DNA from: Acidovorax sp.
Lineage (GTDB): Bacteria; Pseudomonadota; Gammaproteobacteria; Burkholderiales; Burkholderiaceae_C
Assembly (NCBI RefSeq): GCF_016783915.1
Contig: NZ_JADHVT010000028.1
Coordinates: forward strand, 1 to 41,708
DNA: 41,708 nucleotides
Direction: 5' to 3'
Shown here: piece by piece, positions 32,301 through 39,471 of the stretch
Layout of the letters: the number at the start of each line of letters is the position of its first letter
How positions within the stretch are numbered: the stretch's first letter is position 1
Program-made: the position numbers and the translations under genes
The notes under the pieces: generated by a model
Told to the model about the DNA's origin: nothing
The model's input: only the letters and a program-made list of their open reading frames with translations
Database searches by the model: none

Positions 32301-33038
32301 ATGAAGATTGATGCCCGCGAAATTGCCGCACTGACACAAGCCCAGCCCGCCGCCCCCCGCATGGATATGTACGCCAGCATCCACAAGGCGCTGCGCGCCT
32401 TCATGGCCGACACGCTGCTGGGCCTGGGCCGCATGGATGTCGAGGACGACCTGGAGTTTGCCCACACCTGCGACCGCGTGATGCAGTTGCTGGACCTGTG
32501 CCGCGCCCACCTGCACCACGAGAACCAGTTCGTGCACGCCGCCATGGAGGCGCGCCAGCCCGGATCCAGCCAGAGCATTGCCGGTGAACATGTGGAGCAC
32601 GAAGAGGCCATCACGGCCCTGGCAGACGGGGTGAACCACCTGATGGCCTGTGCCAAGCCCGCACGCCCCGCAGCCACCCAGGCCCTGTACCGCCAGCTGG
32701 CGCTGTTTGTGGCGCACAACTTCGAGCACATGCACGAGGAAGAGACTGCGCACAACCGAGTTCTGTGGCAGTGCTACACCGACGCGGAACTGGCGGGCGT
32801 GCACGATGCGCTGGTGGCCTCGATCCCGCCGCAGGAAATGATGGTGGTGGCCCGCTGGATGGTGCCGTACATGTCACCGGCAGAGCGCACCGCCATGTTG
32901 TCGGACATGCAGCAACACGCCCCAGCCCCCGTGCTGGCGGCTGTGCTGGCGCAGGTGCAGCCGCATCTCACGCAGCCCGAGTGGACCAAGCTCATGCGCA
33001 GCCTGGGGCTGCCGGTGGTGCCGGGTCTGGTGCACTGA
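32301..33038 (+). CDS. Hemerythrin HHE domain protein
   Basis: 245 residues from ATG 32301 (a GTG directly before it is the alternative). The N-terminal ~160 residues form a four-helix bundle with the metal-ligand His/Glu spread of bacterial hemerythrins: YASIHKALRAFM, HLHHENQFVHAAME, EHVEHEEAI and HNFEHMHEEETAHNRVLW. The C-terminal ~85 residues (IPPQEMMVVARWMVPYMSPAER to WTKLMRSLGLP) are helical. Such proteins bind O2, NO or iron in the cytoplasm; no signal peptide is visible. It stands alone between the GMC gene (189 bp upstream, without clear terminator; a GCGCC-A8-GGCGC stretch at ~32253 is only a weak hairpin) and an inverted-repeat element that overlaps its stop. Confidence 0.88.
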   Translation: MKIDAREIAALTQAQPAAPRMDMYASIHKALRAFMADTLLGLGRMDVEDDLEFAHTCDRVMQLLDLCRAHLHHENQFVHAAMEARQPGSSQSIAGEHVEHEEAITALADGVNHLMACAKPARPAATQALYRQLALFVAHNFEHMHEEETAHNRVLWQCYTDAELAGVHDALVASIPPQEMMVVARWMVPYMSPAERTAMLSDMQQHAPAPVLAAVLAQVQPHLTQPEWTKLMRSLGLPVVPGLVH

Positions 33039-33201
33039 GAAGGTGTGAACAAACCCGCCATGCCCGCTCATCCCGCCAAAACACACCCGTTCGTCGTTAC
33101 AAATGCTCGCCATAGCCCAAGCTATGGCTGCGCTTTGCGTCTCGATCGGCCGCGTTTTGACGGCCTGCTCGGGCTCGCCGGACTCATTCACACCTTCTGA
33201 G
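33035..33201. repeat. Inverted-repeat-bounded element 3 between convergent genes
   Basis: The ends 33035-33049 and 33187-33201 are inverted repeats matching at 14 of 15 positions (AGAAGGTGTGAA). In the middle is a perfect hairpin, CCATAGC-CCAA-GCTATGG (33110-33127). The left end overlaps the hemerythrin stop codon and the right end is 2 bp from the stop of the next gene. 167 bp in all; no open frame of note. Confidence 0.55.
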
Positions 33202-33203
33202 GC

Positions 33204-33533
33204 TCAAGCGTCTTCCAGCACCACAGGGCGCAGCACACACAGCCGAAAGCGCCCGCGCCCCGTTTTTTCGATGTGGATGTGCGGGCAGTTCTCCTGCAGG
33301 CGGCGCTGCAGCAACAGCAACCGCGCTTCGAGGTTGTCGGCCACATCGGGCAGGCGCAGGGCGGGGTCCAGCCGCAGTTCGCGGTTGGTGAAGTCCACGC
33401 GGCCCGTTTGCTGGTGGTCGCGCAGCAGCTTCCAGACAATGGCGCCCGCAACGCCCTTGATCAGGTAGTCGTCGTTGATGAACACGCTGTCGTTGGCTGC
33501 AAAGTGGCGCACCCGCAATGCGCTGCCAGTCAC
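33204..33533 (-). CDS. Small winged-helix-like protein, possibly the split-off C-terminus of the upstream GAF protein
   Basis: 109 residues from GTG 33533, overlapping the upstream stop as GTGA. Sequence features: DDYLIKGVAGAIVWKLLRDH, then RVDFTNRELRLDPALRLPDV and NLEARLLLLQRRLQENCP, ending in a basic GRGRFRLCV. From memory, this is the arrangement seen at the C-terminus of longer GAF-domain proteins in related bacteria, where it looks like a winged helix; I cannot confirm this here. A run of seven C ends directly at the GTG, so one extra base would fuse the two frames. No good ribosome-binding site is seen, so translation depends on coupling or frameshifting. Confidence 0.7.
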   Translation of the reverse strand: MTGSALRVRHFAANDSVFINDDYLIKGVAGAIVWKLLRDHQQTGRVDFTNRELRLDPALRLPDVADNLEARLLLLQRRLQENCPHIHIEKTGRGRFRLCVLRPVVLEDA

Positions 33534-34552
33534 GGGGGGGCCGCAGAGATGGCGGGCAGTGGATCGGTGGCATCGGGCGACGCCTGCAGCAGGTCAATGG
33601 CAGCCGCCAGTTGGCCCGCCATGGCCACCAGCAGGTCTTCATCCTCAAAACCAAACCGCATGTCCTGCGGGCTCTCGGCAAACAGCACGCCCAGCAGCCG
33701 CCCGGCTGACAGCAGCGGCACAGCCACCTGGCTGTGCGGCTCCGGCAGGCCGGGGTAGGGGATGTCCAGGCCGCGCAACGCGGGCGCATCGGGTGTGGCG
33801 TGCGCGTCCATGCTCTCGCGGATGGCATGGCTGTACAGGGCGGCGTGCGTCATGTGGCTGATGCGCACCGGCGTGCGCTCGCGGGCTGCCATGCCGATCA
33901 CCCCCTGGCCCAGCCGGATTTCTGAACCCACGCCCGAGGTGGCGTAGCCGCAGCTGGCCACGGTGTAGAGCTGCTGGGCGCTGGCGTCCAGCATCAGCAC
34001 CATCGCGTGTTCGATGCCCAGCTTGTCCTGCAGGCCTTGCAGTGCGCCTTGCAGCAATTCGTCCAGCCCCGTACAGCGCGCGATGCTTTCGCTGCACAGG
34101 CGCAGCGTGTGCAGCAGCCCGGAGCGCGGCGCCGGTGCAGGCAGGCCTTCACCCGCCACCGATTCGATGCGCTCCACGGCGTAGATGTCGGCCCCTTTGA
34201 GTTCAAACACTTCGGCCATACCCTCATGCGACGCAATGCCCGCCAGCTGCGCGCGCATGCTCTCAAACACGGGGCCGCTGTCTTCGGTGCGTTCGTACAG
34301 CAGGTGCAGGCGGTAGAAATGGGCGGTGACCGGGTCCAGCACCAGCACTGATGCGCGCGGGTTGCGCAGGATGTTCTGGCGGGTCTTGTTGAAGAACTGG
34401 AACGACAGCGCCACATGCGCTGCGTCTACATAGACCACCTGCGAGATGTAGGCCACGTTGGGCGTGCCATCGGGGTCACAGGTCGCCATCACTGCCGGGA
34501 TGGCGCCCTCCAGGCATGGGCGGATCGTGTGCAGGGAGGGGGCGTCACTCAT
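33530..34552 (-). CDS. Split-barrel (pyridoxamine oxidase-like) FMN-binding and GAF domain protein
   Basis: 340 residues from ATG 34552 (MSDAPSLHTIRPCLEGAIPA); the longer frame has no support upstream. Residues ~12-125 form a pyridoxamine 5'-phosphate oxidase-like split barrel: IPAVMATCDPDGTPNVAYIS, then VALSFQFFNKTRQNILRNPR. Residues ~165-320 are a GAF sensor domain (LDELLQGALQGLQDKLGIEH to VPLLSAGRLLGVLFAESPQD). No membrane segment. It probably senses a small molecule or redox state. It overlaps the upstream gene by 8 bp and the downstream gene by 4 bp, so it is the centre of a four-gene unit with an ABC-2 permease. Confidence 0.87.
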   Translation of the reverse strand: MSDAPSLHTIRPCLEGAIPAVMATCDPDGTPNVAYISQVVYVDAAHVALSFQFFNKTRQNILRNPRASVLVLDPVTAHFYRLHLLYERTEDSGPVFESMRAQLAGIASHEGMAEVFELKGADIYAVERIESVAGEGLPAPAPRSGLLHTLRLCSESIARCTGLDELLQGALQGLQDKLGIEHAMVLMLDASAQQLYTVASCGYATSGVGSEIRLGQGVIGMAARERTPVRISHMTHAALYSHAIRESMDAHATPDAPALRGLDIPYPGLPEPHSQVAVPLLSAGRLLGVLFAESPQDMRFGFEDEDLLVAMAGQLAAAIDLLQASPDATDPLPAISAAPP

Positions 34553-35066
34553 GGCTGGCAAGCGCAGGTGATGGACGTGTCGCGGGCGTGGTGGGTAACG
34601 CAGCGCCCGCGCGCGGGCCGGGGGTCTGGTCGAACGCACTGGTGGGGGTGAAGGTCACTGCCACCACATCCTCCAGTGGCGCCGCCAGCATGGCCGCCAC
34701 GTAGCGAGGCCCGTAGCCAACCCTGCCTACCTCGTGCACCATGGACTGCAGGTAGGCCTGTAGCACCGGAAGATCATCGTCATGAGCCGGGCGCTGGGTG
34801 GCTTGGCGGGCCTTGAGCTGCAGCGTTCGGTGGGTGGATGGCTCGCTGAAGACCACGGCAATCTCACCGGTTTCGGCAATGTCCTGCAGCAACTGCCTGG
34901 ACTGGGTGCTCCGCAGGTAGACCGTGACTTCCTGTCCGTCGGCACTGATGTGGCTGCCCACGGCCCGCATGATGCTCGGGCGCAGGGCTGCATCGCGCGA
35001 CGCCACGATGGCCGACACGCCTTTGGCCACCATGGCGATGCGGTCCGGGTCCAGCACGACCGTCAT
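34545..35066 (-). CDS. Small split-barrel flavin-binding-type protein
   Basis: 173 residues from ATG 35066, overlapping the stop of the ABC-2 permease as ATGA; the longer frame has no support. It looks like a pyridoxamine oxidase-like single barrel: VAKGVSAIVASRDAALRPSI, EVTVYLRSTQSRQLLQDIAE and GEIAVVFSEPSTHRTLQLKA. The C-terminal ~40 residues are Pro/Ala/Thr-rich and probably disordered. FMN or heme binding is possible but not shown. Its neighbour downstream has a related barrel fused to GAF, so the two could form a heterodimer (inference). Confidence 0.8.
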   Translation of the reverse strand: MTVVLDPDRIAMVAKGVSAIVASRDAALRPSIMRAVGSHISADGQEVTVYLRSTQSRQLLQDIAETGEIAVVFSEPSTHRTLQLKARQATQRPAHDDDLPVLQAYLQSMVHEVGRVGYGPRYVAAMLAAPLEDVVAVTFTPTSAFDQTPGPRAGAALPTTPATRPSPALASHE

Positions 35067-35914
35067 GCCTTGAAGCGCTTGCGGGTCAGTGCCAACGCCG
35101 CCCAGAACGCCACCACGGTGGTCACCACCAGCACCAGACCATGGCGCCATGGGTGGGCAGGCCACTGGTCCATGAACAACGGGCGCACCAGTTCGACCGC
35201 GTTGGTCAGCGGCAGCCAGTCGGAGATCGCTCGCACGATGGGGGGCAGTTGCTCGCGCGGGAAGAACACACCCGAGAGAAACATCATGGGCGTGAGCACC
35301 AGGGTGAAGTAGTAGGTGAAGAAGTCATACCCCTTGGCCAGGGCATTGAAGATGAGCGCGATGCTGGAGAACATCACCCCCACAAACAACAGCACCGGCC
35401 AGGCCACCAGCAACTTGGGGCTGTGGCTGATGGAGAGCGCCAGCATCACGCCCAGGATGGCGGTGACGGTAAAAAGCGCCTTGAACGCGGCCCACAGCAT
35501 TTCGGCCAGCACCACGTCGTCCAGGCTGACCGGCGCGTTCATGATGCCGTCCCAGGTCTTTTGCACATGCATGCGCGAGAAGGCCGAGTACAGCGCCTCG
35601 AAGCTGGCCGCGTTCATGGCGCTCATGCAGATGGAGCCGCTGGCGAGGAACAGGATGTAGGGCACCTTGGTGTCGCCCGCCGCGCCGCCCACGTTCACCT
35701 GCCCCACCAGGGCCCCCATGCCGTAGCCAAAGGCCACCAGCCACATCAGCGGCTCGGCAATGTTGCCCACCAGGCTGGGGATGGCCAGCTTGCGCCAGAC
35801 GAGCAGGTTGCGCATGAACACGGGCCACCAGCGCACGGACAGGCTGGGCGGGCGCCATACCGACGGCGGGGGCGGGGCCACAGAGGCCACGGAGGACGGG
35901 GTAACGGTTTGCAT
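35063..35914 (-). CDS. ABC-2 type transporter permease (NodJ/DrrB-like)
   Basis: 283 residues from ATG 35914 (MQTVTPSSVASVAPPPPSVW); the frame continues upstream over the promoter of the divergent kinase, so the shorter start is used. Six membrane helices: PLMWLVAFGYGMGALVG, VPYILFLASGSICMSAM, AFKALFTVTAILGVMLALSI, LLVAWPVLLFVGVMFSSIALI, YYFTLVLTPMMFLSGVFF and HGLVLVVTTVVAFWAALAL. NodJ-type exporters need a NodI-type ATPase; none is next to it, since the upstream gene is divergent. The downstream genes overlap it, so the four form one unit. The exported substrate is unknown. Confidence 0.88.
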   Translation of the reverse strand: MQTVTPSSVASVAPPPPSVWRPPSLSVRWWPVFMRNLLVWRKLAIPSLVGNIAEPLMWLVAFGYGMGALVGQVNVGGAAGDTKVPYILFLASGSICMSAMNAASFEALYSAFSRMHVQKTWDGIMNAPVSLDDVVLAEMLWAAFKALFTVTAILGVMLALSISHSPKLLVAWPVLLFVGVMFSSIALIFNALAKGYDFFTYYFTLVLTPMMFLSGVFFPREQLPPIVRAISDWLPLTNAVELVRPLFMDQWPAHPWRHGLVLVVTTVVAFWAALALTRKRFKA

Positions 35915-35989
35915 CCGCTTATTGTGCGATGTTGGCGGGCGGACGCACAGCCCCTGGCGCGCCTGCTGGAATGGCCCGCCTGGCCGGCT

Positions 35990-36005
35990 GGGCACGCCCA
36001 TTGCT
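35990..36005 (+). promoter_or_regulatory. Sigma54-like promoter element before the histidine kinase gene
   Basis: GGGCACGCCCATTGCT matches the RpoN consensus TGGCACG-N4-TTGC(A/T) at all but the first base, with GG and GC ten bases apart. Transcription would start about at the ATG (36017), giving a leaderless or nearly leaderless message, which is a reason for doubt. A chance match in GC-rich DNA is possible. Confidence 0.4.
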
Positions 36006-36016
36006 TGGGTGCTGTC

Positions 36017-37225
36017 ATGCCCACCCATGTCCTGAACCTGCCCGCCGGTGCCAGTGCCCTCTGGCAAAACCGCCTGGGGTTGCTGCTGGAGTCCACGGGC
36101 GAGGGCGTGTTTGGTATCGACCTGGCCGGCAACTGCGTGTTCATCAACCGGGCGGGCGCACAGATGCTGGGCTTTGCCGCTGAGGAGGTGATGGGACGCA
36201 ACATGCATGCGCTCACCCACCACAGCCACCCCGACGGCAGCCCCTACGCCGACAGCGACTGCCCCATCTTCAATGCCTTCCGCCAGGGCCTGCCCTGCCG
36301 GGTGGACACCGAGGTGTTCTGGCGCCGCGATGGCTCGGCGTTTGCCGTGGAGTATTCGAGCCACCCGATTCTGGAAGGTGACCAGGTGCAGGGAGCCGTG
36401 ATCGCCTTTGTGGATATCACCAGCCGCAAGCGTGCTGCCGATGAGCTGCAACGCGCGCACGATGAACTGGCCCGTGCCAATGACGAACTGGAGCGCCGCG
36501 TGGCCGCCCGCACGCACGAGCTGTCGCAGGCGCTAGCGCAGCTGCGCGAGCTGTCGGCTTACTCGGAGCAGGTGCGGGAGGACGAACGCACCCGCATCGC
36601 CCGCGAAGTGCACGACGAGCTAGGCAGCCTGCTGGTGGCGCTGAAGATGGATGTGAACTGGTTGCACAAGCGCCTGGGCGAGCAGGGCGAGCGCACGCCC
36701 GAGGCGGCGGGAGACATGCGCACCCAGATGCGCTGCAAGTGCCAGAACATGAGCCGCCTGATCGAAAACGCGGTGGACAACGTGGGCCGCATCATCACCG
36801 ACCTGCGCCCCAGCATCCTGGACCACCAGGGGCTATGGGCCGCGCTGGAGTGGCAGGCGCAGGAGTTCGTGCAGTCGGCCGAACTGGAGCTGGCATGGCA
36901 GATGGATGTGCCCGCCACCCTGCACTTGCCCGAGCCTGCAGCCATCGCTGTGTTCCGTATCTTCCAGGAGATGCTGAGCAATGTGGGCCGCCACGCGCAG
37001 GCCAGCGCCATCGACATTGCCATCGACGTGCAAGATGAGATGCTGCAACTGCGCGTGCGCGACAACGGCGTGGGCGCCACCCGCCAGGCCCTGGAGGCGC
37101 CCACCGCCTATGGCGTGATGGGCATGCGCGAGCGGGCGCGGCAGCTTGGGGGCCGGCTGAGCATCACCAGCGAGCCGGGGCAGGGCTCGTGCCTGCAATT
37201 GCTGATTCCTCTGGAGCTGTCATGA
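36017..37225 (+). CDS. Soluble PAS-domain histidine kinase (NarL-partner type)
   Basis: 402 residues from ATG 36017. The upstream frame is open, but this start fits the PAS domain. No membrane segment, so it senses inside the cell. PAS at ~20-135 (GEGVFGIDLAGNCVFINRAG), with a His/Cys-rich loop THHSHPDGSPYADSDCPIF; coiled coil ~140-185; HisKA_3 dimerisation domain with H199 in AREVHDELGS; HATPase at ~295-400 with EMLSNVGRHA (N box) and RVRDNGVGA. It phosphorylates the NarL-type regulator whose ATG overlaps its stop as ATGA. The signal is not known; the position in front of the cyanate operon suggests nitrogen or cyanate. Confidence 0.93.
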   Translation: MPTHVLNLPAGASALWQNRLGLLLESTGEGVFGIDLAGNCVFINRAGAQMLGFAAEEVMGRNMHALTHHSHPDGSPYADSDCPIFNAFRQGLPCRVDTEVFWRRDGSAFAVEYSSHPILEGDQVQGAVIAFVDITSRKRAADELQRAHDELARANDELERRVAARTHELSQALAQLRELSAYSEQVREDERTRIAREVHDELGSLLVALKMDVNWLHKRLGEQGERTPEAAGDMRTQMRCKCQNMSRLIENAVDNVGRIITDLRPSILDHQGLWAALEWQAQEFVQSAELELAWQMDVPATLHLPEPAAIAVFRIFQEMLSNVGRHAQASAIDIAIDVQDEMLQLRVRDNGVGATRQALEAPTAYGVMGMRERARQLGGRLSITSEPGQGSCLQLLIPLELS

Positions 37226-37917
37226 ATTCCGTGGTTCGAGTGTTGATCGGTGATGATCACCGCATCGTGCGGGAGGGGCTCAAGCAGGTGCTGGGCGACC
37301 CGGCCAATGGCGCGCCCGAGATCACCGTGGTCGCCGAGGCCACCCAGGGCCGCGAGGTGCTGGAGCTGGTCGCCGCCCTGCAAGGGCCCACGGGAACACC
37401 GGGGCTGGACCTGGTGCTGCTGGACATCGCCATGCCGGGCATGGACGGCCTCGAAGTGCTGCAGGCGCTGCGCAAGGCCTGGCCTGCATTGCCGGTGCTG
37501 ATGCTCAGCACCTACCCCGAGCGGCAATACGCGGTGCGCTGCATCCAGATGGGCGCGGCGGGCTACCTGCACAAAAGCGCCGATCCCGACGACATGGTGG
37601 CCGCCGTGCGCAAGGTGGCAGCAGGCGAGCGTTACCTGACGGAGGCGACCGCGCAAGCCCTGGCAGGTGCACTGGAACGCACCGGGGTGGTGCGCACCGC
37701 CCAGCAGGGCACGCCCGCCGGGGTGGACGCGCTCTCCTATCGGGAGCACCAGGTGTTCCGCCTGCTCACTGCCGGGCAGAGCGTGAGCGAAATTGGTGCG
37801 CAGCTCAAGCTAGCGCCCAACACGGTGAGCACCTACCGCGCCCGCATCCTCGAAAAGACCGGCGCGCGCAACGACGTGGAGCTGGCGCTGCTGGCGCGTG
37901 GCGCACCGGCAGAGTGA
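37222..37917 (+). CDS. NarL/FixJ-family response regulator
   Basis: 231 residues from ATG 37222, overlapping the kinase stop as ATGA. The receiver has LIGDDHRIVREG, the phospho-acceptor D68 in VLLDIAMPGMDG, the Ser/Thr in LMLSTYPER and the Lys in GYLHKSADPDD. The LuxR-type DNA-binding domain is at the C-terminus: LSYREHQVFRLLTAGQSVSE and LAPNTVSTYRARILEKTGA. It is phosphorylated by the kinase upstream. The 146 bp that follow carry a TGTAG palindrome (37942-37959) and a sigma54-like promoter before cynA. NarL-type proteins do not carry the AAA domain needed to open sigma54 promoters, so they could only modulate it, or act elsewhere. Confidence 0.93.
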   Translation: MNSVVRVLIGDDHRIVREGLKQVLGDPANGAPEITVVAEATQGREVLELVAALQGPTGTPGLDLVLLDIAMPGMDGLEVLQALRKAWPALPVLMLSTYPERQYAVRCIQMGAAGYLHKSADPDDMVAAVRKVAAGERYLTEATAQALAGALERTGVVRTAQQGTPAGVDALSYREHQVFRLLTAGQSVSEIGAQLKLAPNTVSTYRARILEKTGARNDVELALLARGAPAE

Positions 37918-37941
37918 TTTGCGGGGCGTGCACCTCCGATT

Positions 37942-37967
37942 TGTAGTGCTGGCCCTACACGCTGTAG
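37942..37967. promoter_or_regulatory. TGTAG palindrome plus third half-site upstream of cynA
   Basis: TGTAGTGCTGGCCCTACA (37942-37959) is a palindrome with all but one of eight possible non-central pairs matching. A further TGTAG stands at 37963-37967, 21 bp from the first, i.e. on the same DNA face. It is about 90 bp upstream of the predicted start of transcription, an enhancer-like distance. A candidate site for the adjacent NarL-type regulator. Confidence 0.45.
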
Positions 37968-38014
37968 ACACCACACCCACGAATTCATGACAGCGGGCCG
38001 ACATCGTCAAAAAC

Positions 38015-38030
38015 TGGCCCGCGCTTTGCG
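38015..38030 (+). promoter_or_regulatory. Sigma54-like promoter of cynABDS
   Basis: TGGCCCGCGCTTTGCG: GG at 38016-38017 and GC at 38028-38029 are exactly ten bases apart, as needed for RpoN. Two positions deviate from the consensus TGGCACG-N4-TTGC(A/T). Transcription would begin near 38040, leaving a ~24-nt leader with GAGG (38054-38057) before the cynA ATG. Cyanate use fits nitrogen control. Confidence 0.6.
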
Positions 38031-38063
38031 TAACGCCTGGTACCAACTTCTTCGAGGTGTGCC

Positions 38064-39470
38064 ATGTCCGAATTCTTCTCGCCCTACGATGCCGACCGCC
38101 CGTTGATGCTGAAATGCAGCTGTGGCCGCGACCACACGGTGGCTGACCACCACGCCGAGGTGTCGGCCGATGCTGCGGCCGCCACCCTGCGCCAGCGCAG
38201 CGAGACCCGTGAGTTCGAGCTCTACAGCAACGAGTTCATCGAGGCCACGCTGGTCAAGGCGCTGTTTCCGCAAGACGCAGTGCGCCGCCGCTTCATCAAG
38301 GCGGTGGGCAAGGGCACGGCCATGGCGGCCATCGCCAGCGTGCTGCCCGTGGCCAGCATGCAGGCCATGGCGCAAGAGAAGCAGGGCGCGCTGGAGAAGA
38401 CCAACCTCAAGATCGGCTTCATCCCGATCACCTGCGCCACGCCGCTGATCATGGCCCACCCGCTGGGCTTCTACAGCAAGCAGGGCCTGAATGTGGAGGT
38501 AACCAAGACGGCGGGCTGGGCGCTGATCCGCGACAAGATGATCAACAAGGAGTACGACGCCACGCACTTCCTGTCGCCCATGCCGCTGGCGATCTCCATG
38601 GGCCTGGGCTCCAACGCCACTCCGATGAACGTGGCCACCATCCAGAACGTGAACGGCCAGGCCATCACGCTGAGCCTCAAGCACAAGGACAACCGCGACC
38701 CCAAGAACTGGAAGGGCTTCAAGTTTGCGATCCCCTTCGAGTACAGCATGCACAACTTCCTGCTGCGCTACTACCTGGCCGAGGCGGGCTTGAACCCCGA
38801 CATCGACGTGCAGCTGCGCGTGGTGCCACCCGCCGAGATGGTGGCCAACCTGCGCGCGGGCAATATCGACGGCTTCCTCGGCCCCGATCCTTTCAACCAG
38901 CGTGCCGTGTTCGAGGAAGTCGGCTTCATCCACCTGCTCACCAAGGACCTGTGGAACGGCCACCCCTGCTGCGCCTTCGGCACCAGCACCGAGTTCATCC
39001 AGAAGAACCCCAACACCTTTGCCGCGCTGTACCGCGCGGTGCTCACCTCGGCCGCGATGGCGCGCAACCCGGCCAACCGCGAGCTCATCGCCAAGGTGAT
39101 TGCGCCCCAGGCCTACCTGAACCAGCCCGAGGCAGTGCTCAACCAGGTGCTCACCGGAAAGTTCGCCGACGGCCTGGGCAAGATCCAGAACGTGCCCGAC
39201 CGGGCGGACTTCGACCCCATGCCCTGGCAGAGCATGGCCGTGTGGATGCTCACGCAGATGCAGCGCTGGGGCTACATCAAGGGCGATGTGGACTACAAGC
39301 AGATCGCCGAAAAGGTGTTCCTCATCACCGATGCGAAAAAGCAGATGAAGGCGCTGGACCAGAAGGTGCCCGAAGGCGCGTACCCCAAGTTCAAGATCAT
39401 GGGGCGCGAATTCGATGCCGCTAAGGCGAGCGAGTACGCAAAGAGCTTCCCCATTCGCAAGGCGGCATGA
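38064..39470 (+). CDS. cynA: Cyanate/nitrate-type ABC transporter substrate-binding protein (NrtA/CmpA family)
   Basis: 468 residues. A Tat-like signal (DAVRRRFIKAVGKG, hydrophobic stretch to AMAQ at about residue 103) exports the domain that follows: LKIGFIPITCATPLIMAHPL and AFGTSTEFIQKNPNTF are typical of the CmpA/NrtA family. Odd: ~73 residues precede the twin Arg, including a Cys/His-rich CSCGRDHTVADHH (C18, C20, H24, H29, H30). The start fits GAGG at 38054 and the predicted transcription start. Because the operon ends in cyanase, the ligand is probably cyanate, as for CynA of cyanobacteria; nitrate or a related anion cannot be excluded. Confidence 0.85.
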   Translation: MSEFFSPYDADRPLMLKCSCGRDHTVADHHAEVSADAAAATLRQRSETREFELYSNEFIEATLVKALFPQDAVRRRFIKAVGKGTAMAAIASVLPVASMQAMAQEKQGALEKTNLKIGFIPITCATPLIMAHPLGFYSKQGLNVEVTKTAGWALIRDKMINKEYDATHFLSPMPLAISMGLGSNATPMNVATIQNVNGQAITLSLKHKDNRDPKNWKGFKFAIPFEYSMHNFLLRYYLAEAGLNPDIDVQLRVVPPAEMVANLRAGNIDGFLGPDPFNQRAVFEEVGFIHLLTKDLWNGHPCCAFGTSTEFIQKNPNTFAALYRAVLTSAAMARNPANRELIAKVIAPQAYLNQPEAVLNQVLTGKFADGLGKIQNVPDRADFDPMPWQSMAVWMLTQMQRWGYIKGDVDYKQIAEKVFLITDAKKQMKALDQKVPEGAYPKFKIMGREFDAAKASEYAKSFPIRKAA

Positions 39471-39471
39471 C

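Noticed and set aside
37921-37951. NtrC-type site (GCAC ... GTGC) upstream of cynA
   Set aside because: GCAC and GTGC half-sites are present around 37929-37949, but the spacing is too long for an NtrC dimer site.
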